Shown: positions 8,648 through 18,891, counted from the stretch's first letter. The stretch is 64,000 bases of DNA from Christiangramia oceanisediminis (GCF_022570735.2 NZ_JANCNS010000001.1:930001-994000); one strand, 5' to 3'. The notes: a model not told the origin generated them from the letters alone. A program made the numbers and translations.

Positions 8648-10852
8648 CTACTGAATTATTTCAGGTTCAGGATCGCCCTCGGTTATCTCATAAAACGAAT
8701 TTAACTGTAATCCTTCAAATTCCTGGATGTTCCCGCTGCCTGCCCAGGTGATTATTAGCTTCTGAATTTCCGAAGCCTGGCCTAAGCCCATTTCAGCTCT
8801 TAAAGTAGAACCACCAAAACTGCCCCCTGAACTAACGGTATGAAAAAAAGATTGTTCCTTACCACCATCAAGCACAATAACCTCTATTTTACTTCCTATA
8901 GCTGCACGGTTAGCCCTGGTGCCTATTAATTTTATTGTAATCCAATTATTCACATCCTGATACGGATTCTCATATAATGAATTAAAAAAAATATCACCTT
9001 CATAAGCCCCGCCCATTACCACGTGAATATCCTGGTCGCCATCATTATCAATATCAGCAAATGAAACGGCATGACCTTTTTGTATATGGCCAAATCCTCC
9101 TGCAGTAGTAACATCCTGAAATTTTTCCCCATTGTTATTTCTGAACACCTTGTTCGGGATGATAGATTCAAAACTTACCTCTCCCGTACTAAGGTATATA
9201 TCCGGGAAACCGTCATTATCCAGGTCGCCGTAATTGGCCCCCATCGCATAACCAATTCTATCCAGACCCACCTCTGCTGTAACATCGGTAAAGACGCCAT
9301 TATTGTTTTGAAATAACCTCATGGTTTCTGCCTTATGAGGTTCTCCTAAATATTCCCTTACAATATCAGGAACTATAGTATAGAAGCCACTGCGTTTATA
9401 ACCGGCAACAAATATATCAGGCCAGCCATCATTATTGTAGTCAAAAGACCAGGTAGGAAAACTCGAAAATTCCTCTCCCAGGCCTTTTAGCGAACTACTT
9501 TCCTTAAAACTTATATCCCCGTTTTCGTCCGGGCCCTCATTTATGAATAAAAGATTTTTCCTGGTATGCAACGTAGAAACATACAGGTCCATCCAGCCAT
9601 CATTATTGTAATCTCCGCTTGTAACTCCCTTTACATAATAAGGTTGCTCCTCACTGCTTACAGAGAGACCCGCGCTTGAAGTTTGATTAGAGAAGGTACC
9701 GTCACCGTTATTCTTAAAGTATTCGCTGGGGTTAACATGACTTTCCTCAGCCTCATTACCAACAAAAAGATCAACCCATCCGTCGTTATCAAAATCGGCC
9801 CAAACCGCTGTTTGTGTAGGATAAAAAGACAACAGGCCTGCTTCTATGGTAACATCGGTAAAAGTATTGTCGCCATTATTGTGCAATAATGAGTTTGGGT
9901 GCCTGCCAAGTGGACCCATCCAGGCCCCTCTCAAAATAAAAACATCCAGAAAACCATCATTATCATAATCGGCCTGTATCATATTCAAGCCCCCTTTTAC
10001 CAGATCAAGACCTGCCTCAACGGTTTTTTCCTCAAAGTTACCTTTCCCATCATTGATGAAATAATTTAATTTACCCGATGGGAACCAGCTGGAAACCAGT
10101 ATATCTAAATGTCCATCATTATTAAAATCATCTACTATACCACCTCCCGATAGATCATTAACGTTCACTCCCAGTTTAGGAGCAATGTCTTCAAACTTCT
10201 TTAATGGGTATTCTGATTCAAAAACATGTTCCGGGATGAGCCACTTTTCGGGAACGGAATCGGGATATTCCCCAAGTGTCATATAAGCTACGTTCAAAAG
10301 CCAACGACTATTATAATCATGTGAATCCCGTTCCAGGAATTCCTGGTAAAGATCTATAGCTTTTCGGGAGCCTTCAGGTACCTGATGATAGCCTTCTGGC
10401 TCGATAGGAATAATACAGGAGGCTGAAGCCTTATGATGGTGTATACAGTTTTGTTGCTCTCCAAGTCGCATATAAGCCAATGCCAAAAGCCGACCAATCT
10501 CTTCTTCCTCCTGAAAGCTAAGTTTATAGCGCAAAAGACCATTCATGCTTTTCTGCCGCAATACCTTGAGAACTTCAATAGCTTCTTTTGTTCTTCCTGA
10601 GTAAAGCAGGTCATGAGCTTTTTTTAATACGAATTTTTCCTTTTGATTTTCAGGTGCTACCCTCGAGATACTGTCAAAATATTTAATCCTGAGAGAAGAG
10701 GCATAATGATTGGCGGGAATATAAAATTGCTCCCTGGAGGTCTCCCTTATTATTTCGCTCATAGACTTTTGCTTTTGTTCACATGAAACAAATAACAGGC
10801 AAAGCCCTAGCATATAAATAACCTTATTAAAGCAGAACACTATAAAATTCAA
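8648..10852 (-). CDS. FG-GAP/VCBS repeat lipoprotein with ASPIC/UnbV C-terminal domain
   Basis: A 734-residue predicted lipoprotein with lipobox FVSC (Cys24). Residues 55-200 are helical and could hold TPR-like repeats (ALAYMRLGE, NVAYMTLGEY). Residues 215-620 contain repeated calcium-binding-type motifs of the form DxNNDGxxD (for example DFNNDGHLDI, DYDNDGFLDV, DFDNDGWVDL, DLDNDGFPDI), which mark a beta-propeller of FG-GAP/VCBS units. The last 100 residues match the ASPIC/UnbV domain pattern. Proteins of this type are common beside SusC/SusD pairs in Flavobacteriia, but their function is not established; surface glycan binding or adhesion is a guess. The gene is divergent from the haloperoxidase-like gene and shares a 323-bp spacer with it. 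Confidence 0.85.
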   Translation of the reverse strand: MNFIVFCFNKVIYMLGLCLLFVSCEQKQKSMSEIIRETSREQFYIPANHYASSLRIKYFDSISRVAPENQKEKFVLKKAHDLLYSGRTKEAIEVLKVLRQKSMNGLLRYKLSFQEEEEIGRLLALAYMRLGEQQNCIHHHKASASCIIPIEPEGYHQVPEGSRKAIDLYQEFLERDSHDYNSRWLLNVAYMTLGEYPDSVPEKWLIPEHVFESEYPLKKFEDIAPKLGVNVNDLSGGGIVDDFNNDGHLDILVSSWFPSGKLNYFINDGKGNFEEKTVEAGLDLVKGGLNMIQADYDNDGFLDVFILRGAWMGPLGRHPNSLLHNNGDNTFTDVTIEAGLLSFYPTQTAVWADFDNDGWVDLFVGNEAEESHVNPSEYFKNNGDGTFSNQTSSAGLSVSSEEQPYYVKGVTSGDYNNDGWMDLYVSTLHTRKNLLFINEGPDENGDISFKESSSLKGLGEEFSSFPTWSFDYNNDGWPDIFVAGYKRSGFYTIVPDIVREYLGEPHKAETMRLFQNNNGVFTDVTAEVGLDRIGYAMGANYGDLDNDGFPDIYLSTGEVSFESIIPNKVFRNNNGEKFQDVTTAGGFGHIQKGHAVSFADIDNDGDQDIHVVMGGAYEGDIFFNSLYENPYQDVNNWITIKLIGTRANRAAIGSKIEVIVLDGGKEQSFFHTVSSGGSFGGSTLRAEMGLGQASEIQKLIITWAGSGNIQEFEGLQLNSFYEITEGDPEPEIIQ

Positions 10853-11175
10853 TATTAGGTAAATGTAATGACTAAATATACTTCTTATAATAACTTAAAA
10901 ATTTAAGCTCTGATAATTTAAATTCTAAAAAGCTGAAACTTATGTAAAATAAAAAATCAGATCTAAACAGGTAATCGAACAATCTACCATTATAAAAAAT
11001 AAAGACCTAAGGAGCACATGAGACTTTCAGTTTAGTAACTTCTGCTGAATTCTATGAACAATTATAAATATATCCATGTAAAATAAATTCTTCATTTTAA
11101 CATTTTTTTTTAATTTTCCTAATCTTAAAAATCAAGAGGAATTTAATTTCTATCAACCAGACTAAGCTTCCTATT
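10853..11175. other. Divergent promoter region, ASPIC/UnbV versus haloperoxidase-like gene
   Basis: A 323-bp AT-rich spacer between two divergent genes. It must contain both promoters. I see no copy of the CAATCGATTG palindrome here and no strong hairpin or RNA gene. Confidence 0.5.
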
Positions 11176-12669
11176 ATGAAAAAAATCTTTCTCCAGTTAA
11201 TTATTTGTTGCCTTTTATTAAATAGTCAGTTTAACTATGCACAGTCGACCTCGGAAGCAAATGAACCTGCCGGAAAGAATAATATAGCCTATAAATGGGC
11301 GCAGATTGCCCTGGAAGCCACTGCGAATGATACTGAAAAGTTCAATCCACGACCCACTATCACCTCGAGATTTCTCGCCCTGATATTTGTCTCGGTATTT
11401 GATGCCTGGTCAAGGTACGACGAATTAGCAAGTCCCGTGTACCTTTCGGAAGTTGACCGGCGACCTGAACAGGAACGAACGCTTAGCAATAAGGAAATCG
11501 CCATTAGTTATGCGGCATATAGGGCTATGAACGAATATTATTTCTCCGATAAGGAACTTTTTACTAGTTTCATGGAAGAGCTTGGTTTAGATCCTGATAA
11601 TACATCTCTTGATCCTACTACCCCGGAGGGAATAGGAAATCTTGCTGCAAAAGCCGTTATCGAGGCACGAAAAGGCGATGGCGCTAACCAGTATGCCGAA
11701 GAAAACGGGTCTAATGGCAAGGCATATTTCGATTATACCGGCTATAAACCTGTAAATCCGGTAGACAGTAATAATGATCCCAATAGATGGCAACCAAAAT
11801 ATTTTTCAGACGGTCAGGGAGGACGATTCGCTCCGGCCTGTCTTACTCCATTCTGGGACCGCGTAGAACCAATTTCACTGCAATCGGGTGATCAGTTCAG
11901 GCCGGGTCCACCGCCTATGATGGGATCAGAACAATTAAAACTTGAGGTTGAGGAGGTAGTGGAAATGCAGGCCAATTTAACCGATTATGAGAAAGCCCTG
12001 GTTGAGTTCATGCGAGATGGACCGCAATCGGTTCAGCAGGCCGGACACTGGTTAAAATTTGCTCAGGACGTTTCAGTTAGAGATAATCACACCTTAGACC
12101 AGGATGTTAAAATGTATTTTTATAACCAGGTTGTAGCGATGGATGCCTTTATCGCTTGCTGGGATTCGAAGATGCATTATGATTTTGCCAGGCCCTTTGC
12201 CCTTGTTCATGAACATTTTGCCGACAAAAAAATTAAAGGCTGGGGTGGAGCAGGTAAGGGTATGATAGAAATGGAAGGAATAGAGTGGAGACCCTACTCT
12301 CCTGATACATTCTTATGTCCGCCATTCCCAAGTTATGTTTCAGGTCATAGTACTATTAGCGGTGGTTGTGCTGAAGCATTAAGATTATGGACCGGAAGCG
12401 ATGAATTTGGATCTGAAGCGACCATGGTGGCAGGTGCCCTAACCGAACCAGAAAATACCGGAGACACCATCACCCTTAAATTCCCAACCTTCACCGAAAC
12501 AGGAGAAATGGCCGGAATTTCAAGAGTATTGGGAGGTTATCACATACAGGCTGATAATATCGAGGGATTAGAGTTAGGCAGAAAAGTGGCCCGCGAAGCC
12601 TGGAAATTCTATCTGAAACATACTGGTGAGGAAGACGGGGTACGACACACTTCAACTTTAAAAAATTAA
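11176..12669 (+). CDS. Vanadium-dependent haloperoxidase-like PAP2-superfamily protein
   Basis: A 497-residue exported protein with a signal peptide ending NYAQ (residue 23). The C-terminal half carries the vanadate/phosphate-site motifs of the PAP2 and vanadium haloperoxidase superfamily: Lys332 and Arg339 in KMHYDFARP, the block PSYVSGHS with His391, and SRVLGGYH with Arg450 and His456. In haloperoxidases these bind vanadate, with the last His as axial ligand. In phosphatases the same residues form the active site. Length and the long helical N-terminus favour the haloperoxidase branch. The substrate is unknown. It stands alone on the plus strand, ends in a strong terminator, and is flanked by xylan genes, so its part in the locus is open. 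Confidence 0.8.
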   Translation: MKKIFLQLIICCLLLNSQFNYAQSTSEANEPAGKNNIAYKWAQIALEATANDTEKFNPRPTITSRFLALIFVSVFDAWSRYDELASPVYLSEVDRRPEQERTLSNKEIAISYAAYRAMNEYYFSDKELFTSFMEELGLDPDNTSLDPTTPEGIGNLAAKAVIEARKGDGANQYAEENGSNGKAYFDYTGYKPVNPVDSNNDPNRWQPKYFSDGQGGRFAPACLTPFWDRVEPISLQSGDQFRPGPPPMMGSEQLKLEVEEVVEMQANLTDYEKALVEFMRDGPQSVQQAGHWLKFAQDVSVRDNHTLDQDVKMYFYNQVVAMDAFIACWDSKMHYDFARPFALVHEHFADKKIKGWGGAGKGMIEMEGIEWRPYSPDTFLCPPFPSYVSGHSTISGGCAEALRLWTGSDEFGSEATMVAGALTEPENTGDTITLKFPTFTETGEMAGISRVLGGYHIQADNIEGLELGRKVAREAWKFYLKHTGEEDGVRHTSTLKN

Positions 12670-12692
12670 GTATACATAAATATCTTTCTTAT

Positions 12693-12733
12693 TACCCGAT
12701 GGCATACTTGAGGTGGCCATCGGGTATTTTTTT
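12693..12733 (+). terminator. Rho-independent terminator of the haloperoxidase-like gene
   Basis: Stem TACCCGATGGC at 12693-12703 pairs perfectly with GCCATCGGGTA at 12716-12726, followed by seven T residues (12727-12733). It begins 24 bp after the stop codon, in plus orientation. Confidence 0.9.
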
Positions 12734-12950
12734 CCGCTTTAATTTCAATTTGTCTATTGACTTGCTTCAAATTATTGAAAGCTAAACCTTATTATTTCTG
12801 AAATACAACCTATACTATTTCAACAAAGAATTCCTAAAATTTTCTGATCTAAATTATAAGATCCACATTTAGACAGGGGCTTATCTCAATTATTTACAAT
12901 TATATTTAAAATATTGTATATTAGTCATATCGACCATAAGCCAACTAATT

Positions 12951-15440
12951 ATGAAATTTCTACTTCGCTTAGGCGCCTTAGCCTGCTTGATGATTATTCC
13001 TGAAATCAGCTATTCCCAGGACTCCACCCAGGTTTTTAAGATCAATGATCTTGAATATTTAGAAATGCGTGGTGCCAATGTTATGCTGGCCCATGATTTT
13101 TACCCGGAAAGTCACCAGGGCGGCGTGGGAATTATACAAAATGGTATTCGCGTTGCCACCAACGGAGATCTAAGATTGGAACAGGCTCCGGGCCAGTGGC
13201 AGCCGGTTCCAAAAGTAAGTGAACGAAAGGTTGACCGGAAGAACCAGGTTATAAGTGTTCAAATGAGCTATCCTGATGAATCTAAAGATCGCAAAGGCTT
13301 TAACCCCATCATTTACCCAGACCTTGAATTCACCTATAATCTGAAAATAATACCCCAGGGAAAATCCTTCAAGATAGTTGTTGACCTGGATGAACCTCTA
13401 CCAGAAGAATGGGTTGGAAGAGTGGGGATGAATATTGAACTGTTCCCCGGTATACTATTCGGCAAATCCTATTATATGGATGAGCAGTTCGGGATTTTTA
13501 ACCGCCAGGCTAATGGCCCGGGTGGAGCTTCTGAACATGGCATCTATGAACTTGAGCCAATGGCTACCGGTAAAGAACTGGTGATCGCTCCTGAAGAACC
13601 ATCCCAGACTCTCATCATCAAGAACCTTAAAAATAATGACCTGAAGCTTCTGGATGGCCGGGCCCAACATAGCAACGGCTGGTTTATAGTACATTCGTTA
13701 GTGCCGGGAGGAGAGACCGAGGCTGCTATAGAATGGCTGGTAACGCCAAATGTAATTGAAGATTTCACTTACAGTCCTGTGGTACAGGTATCCCAGGTAG
13801 GTTATCACCCAAAACAAAAGAAGATCGCCCATATCGAAACAGGAAAATATGATAATGACCTGCAAAAAGCAACTCTTTACAGGGTAGATACAAAAGGAGG
13901 ATTAAGCGAAGTAAAATCTGAAATTCCTTCAGAATGGGGAAAGTTCTTAAGATACAACTACTATCAGCTGGATTTTTCTGAAATAGAGGAACCGGGAATG
14001 TACGTGGTCAAATACAAGGATTTTACTACCAGGCCGTTTCAAATTAGCCGCGATGTTTATAAAAGAAATGTCTGGCAGCCAACCCTTGAATATTTTCTGC
14101 CTGTACAGATGTGCCATATGCGGGTAAATGACCGATACAAAGTATGGCACGGCCTCTGCCACATGGATGATGCGCGAATGGCCCCGGTAGACCACAATCA
14201 CTTTGACGGTTATATCCAGGGTTCTGAAACCTTAACCGATTTTGAACCGGGAGAACATGTACCGGGGATCAATATTGGAGGCTGGCATGACGCAGGAGAC
14301 TATGACCTACGGGTAGAATCCCAGGCGGCCACCGTTCAGGGTCTGTCACAGATCTATGAGATCTTTGAGGTGAACTACGATAACACCAGCATTGACCAGG
14401 AAACCCGGATCGTGGAAATTCTCCAGCCCGATGGCAAGGAAGATATTCTTCAGCAAATTGAACACGGAGTATTATCCATTGCTGGAGGTTACCAGTCTTT
14501 AGGCCGATTTTACCGGGGAATTATTGTCCCTACCAAAAGGCAATATATTTTGTTGGGAGATGCTTCTACACATTCAGATAACGAGATCTTTTCCAACAAG
14601 GAGGAAGATGAGAACATACCTGTTGGCCTGGAAGGCGCTCCAGATGACCGTTGGGTTTTTACTGAAGAGAACACAAATAGAGAATTGAGTACGGCAGCAG
14701 CCCTGGCCACTGCAGCAAGAGTTCTGGCCGACTATAATCCAGAACTTTCTTCCGAATGCCTTCAGATCGCAAAAGAGGTTTGGGAGATTACCGAGGTGGA
14801 TTCGCCAGGAGCTAAAACTGAACTGGCCGTTGAGTTATTCCTTACCACCCGAGACAGCAAATATTCAGACTTTCTGGTGGAGCATACCGAAGCTATCGCA
14901 GCTAATATCAGTAATACCGGGTGGATAGTAGGGCCGGCCCTTAAGTATATAGACAACCCGGAATTTAAAGGGCGAATCACACAGGCGGTAAAAGATTATT
15001 CGTCAGAAATTCAAAAACTTGGAGAAAAAACACCTTATGGTATCCCTTACGAGCCTAATATCTGGGGTGCTGGCTGGGGAATTCAGAATTTTGGGATGAA
15101 GCAGTACTTTTTGCATACCAGCTATCCTGAAATTTTCTCCTATGAATATTTACTTAACGCCTTAAATTTCATACTTGGAGCACATCCTGGTGTGAACACC
15201 TCCTCCTTTGCTTCTGGAGTGGGCTCCAGATCCCTTACCCAGGCCTACGGCATTAACCGGGGAGATTTCTCATTTATACCCGGGGGTATAGGTTCAGGAA
15301 CAGCCCTCATACGACCTGATTTTCCTGAGCTCCTGGAATGGCCATTTCTCTGGCAACAAACCGAGTATGTCCTGGGAGGCGGAACAACCGATTATATCTT
15401 CCTGGTCCTGGCTGCAGATGAGCTTCTGAACAAAAACTAA
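12951..15440 (+). CDS. GH9 endoglucanase-family enzyme with Ig-like domain (first of tandem pair)
   Basis: An 829-residue protein with a signal peptide (1-22). Residues 25-265 are an uncharacterised beta-rich region shared with the next gene. About 275-365 is the CelD-type Ig-like domain that precedes GH9 catalytic domains (SPVVQVSQVGYHP). The GH9 (alpha/alpha)6 barrel covers about 370-829. The catalytic-base motif GGWHDAGDYD (Asp447 and Asp450) and the C-terminal acid region (WQQTEYVLGG) are present. GH9 enzymes cut beta-1,4-glucan or, in some members, mixed-linkage glucan, xyloglucan or oligosaccharides. Here cellulose or glucan tangled with xylan is a plausible target. The next gene starts 17 bp later, which indicates one operon with the second GH9 and ThuA. 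Confidence 0.88.
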   Translation: MKFLLRLGALACLMIIPEISYSQDSTQVFKINDLEYLEMRGANVMLAHDFYPESHQGGVGIIQNGIRVATNGDLRLEQAPGQWQPVPKVSERKVDRKNQVISVQMSYPDESKDRKGFNPIIYPDLEFTYNLKIIPQGKSFKIVVDLDEPLPEEWVGRVGMNIELFPGILFGKSYYMDEQFGIFNRQANGPGGASEHGIYELEPMATGKELVIAPEEPSQTLIIKNLKNNDLKLLDGRAQHSNGWFIVHSLVPGGETEAAIEWLVTPNVIEDFTYSPVVQVSQVGYHPKQKKIAHIETGKYDNDLQKATLYRVDTKGGLSEVKSEIPSEWGKFLRYNYYQLDFSEIEEPGMYVVKYKDFTTRPFQISRDVYKRNVWQPTLEYFLPVQMCHMRVNDRYKVWHGLCHMDDARMAPVDHNHFDGYIQGSETLTDFEPGEHVPGINIGGWHDAGDYDLRVESQAATVQGLSQIYEIFEVNYDNTSIDQETRIVEILQPDGKEDILQQIEHGVLSIAGGYQSLGRFYRGIIVPTKRQYILLGDASTHSDNEIFSNKEEDENIPVGLEGAPDDRWVFTEENTNRELSTAAALATAARVLADYNPELSSECLQIAKEVWEITEVDSPGAKTELAVELFLTTRDSKYSDFLVEHTEAIAANISNTGWIVGPALKYIDNPEFKGRITQAVKDYSSEIQKLGEKTPYGIPYEPNIWGAGWGIQNFGMKQYFLHTSYPEIFSYEYLLNALNFILGAHPGVNTSSFASGVGSRSLTQAYGINRGDFSFIPGGIGSGTALIRPDFPELLEWPFLWQQTEYVLGGGTTDYIFLVLAADELLNKN

Positions 15441-15457
15441 TATTGATTTTTCATACT

Positions 15458-17944
15458 ATGAAACATAGATTAAAATTACTCCCGATAAGCCTGATCTTAT
15501 TGCTTTTTACGCTTAATTTCCATGCCCAGGAAAACAATCTGGAACTGAATGAAGCTGAATATTTTGAAGCTCCGGGTGTCAATATTCTAGCTTTCAGCAA
15601 CTGGTATAACGGCCTGTTTAGCGATTCCAAAATAAGCGGGATAGAGATCATTCAACAAGGGGTACGAACAGCAACCAACGGGGACGTTCGACTTCATTCC
15701 ACTCCGGAACAATGGGATGATATTCCTACCTTTTCTGAAAGGAAAGTTGATGTTGAAAATAACAGTATTGATACTTACCAGCATTACCCCGAATTCGATT
15801 TTGAGTATATGATACGCGCCAGGGCCGAAGGCAGGAATCTTTACCTGAGCGTTCACCTTGAAAAACCCTTACCTGAAGAACTCAAGGGCCGTGCAGGCCT
15901 GAACCTGGAATTCTTACCTTCAGCCTACTGGGAAAAAACCTATTATATGGATGAAGAACCGGGCATTTTCCCTTTATATCCTGCCGATGAAATGCTGAAA
16001 AACGACCAGGCCGTAACAGCTCCAAAGGCCATCTCATCGGGTAACAGACTCGTTCTCGCTCCTGATGATAAGTCGAGAATGGTAGATATACAATCTATGG
16101 ATCAAAACCTGATGCTATTCGACGGGCGCAATAAAGCTCAAAACGGTTGGTACGTGGTTCGAAGTTTATTACCAGGAAATAGAACGGGTAAGGTACTGGA
16201 ATGGAAAGTCACGGTTAACAGCACAGTTGGTTGGACAAGGAAACCTGTCATTGCTCATTCCCAGGTAGGATACCACCCAAAACAGCAAAAAGTGGCCGTT
16301 ATCGAATTAGATAGGAATGATAAAATAGCTTCAGAAATTGAATTGCAAAGAATAAACAGATCAGGTGAACGCGAGACCGTGATTTCTGGGAAACCTGAAA
16401 GATGGGGTGAATTCACCCGCTACCAGTATTATAAATTTGATTTTTCAGGTGCTACCGATTCAGGATTATATAGCATAAAATATGGAGATGTGGTTTCTGA
16501 CCCATTCCCAATTGATACGGAAGTCTACAACGAAGCCTGGCATCCAACCAACGATATCTTCTTTCCTGTGCAAATGGATCATATGATTGTTAATGAAGCT
16601 TATAGGGTTTGGCATGGCGCCTCACACCTGGACGATGCACTCCAGGCTCCCGTTTCTACTGAACATTTTGACCTGTACGCACAGGGCCCAACTACAGATA
16701 CTCCTTATAGCCCGGGGGAACACATTCCCGGCCTTAATGTTGGTGGCTGGTATGACGCTGGAGATTATGACATAAGAACCCAGACCCAGTATCACGTTGT
16801 TAACAATCTTGTTCATGCTTATGAAGATTTTAATCTCAACCGGGACCAGACCCTTGTAGACTATGAAGCTAAATATGTAGATATTCATAACCCTGACGGT
16901 AAACCTGATGTGCTTCAACAAATTCAGCATGGCACTCTTGCCCTGGTGGCTCAGTTCGATGCAGTAGGCCATGCCATCCCAGGTATCATTGTACCAGATA
17001 TTTCCCAGTATACTCACCTTGGTGATGGCCTCACTATGACTGATAATTTAATTTACGATAAAGAACTGGGAGAGCTGGAGGTAAAAGGCAACCGAAGTGG
17101 CAAGTTTGACGATCGCTGGGCCTTCACCAGTAAATCCTCGGCACTGAATTACGGTTCTATCGCGGCCCTGGCTGCGGCCAGCAGGGTTCTGGGCTCCATC
17201 AACGACACGCTTGCTGAGAAAAGCCTGAAAATTGCCAGGAAGGTTTGGGAGGATGAACAGTCCAGCGAACCCTCATTATTCCGGCATGGCAATACTACGG
17301 GTGGAGATCTGAATCAGGAAGAATTTAAAGCTGCCGTAGAACTTCTAATAAGCACCCGGGAGAATACCTATGCCAGAAGAATAGAAGAACTCTGGCCAAA
17401 AATTGATTCAAATTTTGCAGCTTACGCCCAGGGTGCAATTCGAATTTATGATCTCATGAGTACGGATTTTCAGGATAAACTCAAAAACAGGGCCTTACAA
17501 TACAAGGAGGAAATAAAAACGTTCAAGGAAGATAATCCATTTGGAGTCCCCATCGGTCGTGGTGGCTGGGCAGGTAATGGCCAGGTCATCAATTTTGGAA
17601 TTACCAATTACCTGCTTCACAAAAAATTTCCAGAAATCATCGATGAGAATGAGGTATTCCAAAGCCTGAACTATATTTATGGAACGCATCCCGATTCTTC
17701 AATTTCATTCGTATCGGGAGTTGGTACAAGGTCTAAAAAGGTTGCCTATGGAATGAACAGGGCCGATTTTTCTTTTATTTCTGGTGGTATCGTTCCAGGT
17801 ATTCTTATACTTAAACCAGATTTTCCTGAAAACAAGGAAGACTGGCCATTTCTATGGGGAGAGAATGAATATGTTGTGAATGTTGGCGCCAGCTATATTT
17901 ACCTGGTGAATGCGGTGAACAGCCTTTTGGAAGAAGTTGAATAG
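15458..17944 (+). CDS. GH9 endoglucanase-family enzyme (second of tandem pair)
   Basis: An 828-residue paralogue of the preceding protein with the same order: signal peptide (ending FHAQ), the shared N-terminal beta-rich region with the block QQGVRTATNGDVRL, a CelD-type Ig-like domain (IAHSQVGYHP), and the GH9 barrel with GGWYDAGDYD and a C-terminal WGENEYVVN segment holding the expected acid Glu. I chose the ATG at 15458 because it gives a normal signal peptide; an in-frame TTG at 15443 would add five residues ahead of it and is unlikely. The two proteins have clearly diverged, so this is an old duplication with possibly different substrate range. ThuA follows after 18 bp. Confidence 0.88.
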   Translation: MKHRLKLLPISLILLLFTLNFHAQENNLELNEAEYFEAPGVNILAFSNWYNGLFSDSKISGIEIIQQGVRTATNGDVRLHSTPEQWDDIPTFSERKVDVENNSIDTYQHYPEFDFEYMIRARAEGRNLYLSVHLEKPLPEELKGRAGLNLEFLPSAYWEKTYYMDEEPGIFPLYPADEMLKNDQAVTAPKAISSGNRLVLAPDDKSRMVDIQSMDQNLMLFDGRNKAQNGWYVVRSLLPGNRTGKVLEWKVTVNSTVGWTRKPVIAHSQVGYHPKQQKVAVIELDRNDKIASEIELQRINRSGERETVISGKPERWGEFTRYQYYKFDFSGATDSGLYSIKYGDVVSDPFPIDTEVYNEAWHPTNDIFFPVQMDHMIVNEAYRVWHGASHLDDALQAPVSTEHFDLYAQGPTTDTPYSPGEHIPGLNVGGWYDAGDYDIRTQTQYHVVNNLVHAYEDFNLNRDQTLVDYEAKYVDIHNPDGKPDVLQQIQHGTLALVAQFDAVGHAIPGIIVPDISQYTHLGDGLTMTDNLIYDKELGELEVKGNRSGKFDDRWAFTSKSSALNYGSIAALAAASRVLGSINDTLAEKSLKIARKVWEDEQSSEPSLFRHGNTTGGDLNQEEFKAAVELLISTRENTYARRIEELWPKIDSNFAAYAQGAIRIYDLMSTDFQDKLKNRALQYKEEIKTFKEDNPFGVPIGRGGWAGNGQVINFGITNYLLHKKFPEIIDENEVFQSLNYIYGTHPDSSISFVSGVGTRSKKVAYGMNRADFSFISGGIVPGILILKPDFPENKEDWPFLWGENEYVVNVGASYIYLVNAVNSLLEEVE

Positions 17945-17962
17945 TCACTAAAAAATAATAAG

Positions 17963-18733
17963 ATGCGCAATAATAAAAAATACATCCTAATGGTCTTTAG
18001 TTTATTTTTCACATGGTTTCATTATTCCCAGGAACAGTTCAAAGCACTCTTATTTACTAAGACCGCTGGCTGGCATCACGAATCTATACATGAAGGAGTA
18101 ACGGCAATTAGAGAATTATCTCAAAAGCATAATTTCGAGGTTCAGTGGCATGAAGACGCGTCCAGGATAAATGATAATTTCCTGAAACAATTCCAGGTGA
18201 TCATTTTTCTGAACACCACCGGGGATATCCTGAATGAACAGCAACAACAAGCCTTTGAAAACTTTATACGATCTGGTAAGGGATTTGTAGGAATTCACAG
18301 TGCTTCAGATACCGAATACGGTTGGCCGTGGTATAAAAAACTGGTGGGAAGAATGTTCAAGATACATCCCATCCCCCAAACTGCCATGCTTGAGGTTGAA
18401 AACGGCAACTTCCCCGGAATGGAGTTTTTACCAGAAAGATTTTTATGGACCGATGAATGGTATGAATTTCAACCCGAAGTTTATTCAGAAGATCTAAATA
18501 TTTTGCTGAGCCTTGATGAGACCACCTATGACGTGGAAGCACAATGGGGCGAAAATATTGGTAAAGGGATGGGCGAGCATCCAATTGCCTGGTACCAGGA
18601 TTTTGACGGAGGAAGATCATTCTATACCGGTTTAGGACATATCCCTGCAGCTTATAAAGATCCTTTATTTCTGAAACACCTTTATGGAGGGATTTACTGG
18701 GCTGCAACCGGAAAAGGCATCAAGAAGCCCTAG
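17963..18733 (+). CDS. ThuA domain protein (trehalose-utilisation-like fold)
   Basis: A 256-residue exported protein (signal peptide ending HYSQ, about residue 23). The rest is one ThuA domain, a class I glutamine-amidotransferase-like fold: FKALLFTKTAGWHHESI at the start, VGIHSASDTEYGWPWYKKLVGRMF in the middle, and the closing GRSFYTGLGH and GGIYWA motifs. ThuA-like proteins accompany many sugar-degradation genes; the biochemical role is not settled. It is the last gene of the GH9 operon and ends before a bidirectional terminator. Confidence 0.85.
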   Translation: MRNNKKYILMVFSLFFTWFHYSQEQFKALLFTKTAGWHHESIHEGVTAIRELSQKHNFEVQWHEDASRINDNFLKQFQVIIFLNTTGDILNEQQQQAFENFIRSGKGFVGIHSASDTEYGWPWYKKLVGRMFKIHPIPQTAMLEVENGNFPGMEFLPERFLWTDEWYEFQPEVYSEDLNILLSLDETTYDVEAQWGENIGKGMGEHPIAWYQDFDGGRSFYTGLGHIPAAYKDPLFLKHLYGGIYWAATGKGIKKP

Positions 18734-18842
18734 TCCACTTCTTTTTTGGATTATTAATCCTGAAATACATAAAAGCCCTCATATACTGGCCACCTCCTGA
18801 AACGGGCAGCAAGAAGAAAATACCAATTCATTTAACACCATA

Positions 18843-18873
18843 AAAAAAGCCCTTTTATACAAAAGGGCTTTTT
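18843..18873. terminator. Bidirectional terminator between the GH9/ThuA operon and susD
   Basis: AAAAAGCCCTTTT, a four-base loop ATAC, then AAAAGGGCTTTTT. The arms are perfectly complementary and give a T-run on both strands. It sits between the convergent ThuA and SusD genes. Confidence 0.92.
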
Positions 18874-18891
18874 CTAATTAGCATTTATAGA

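Noticed and set aside
15443-15457. TTG start five codons ahead of the second GH9 gene
   Set aside because: The ATG at 15458 gives a proper signal peptide; the longer form adds residues before it.
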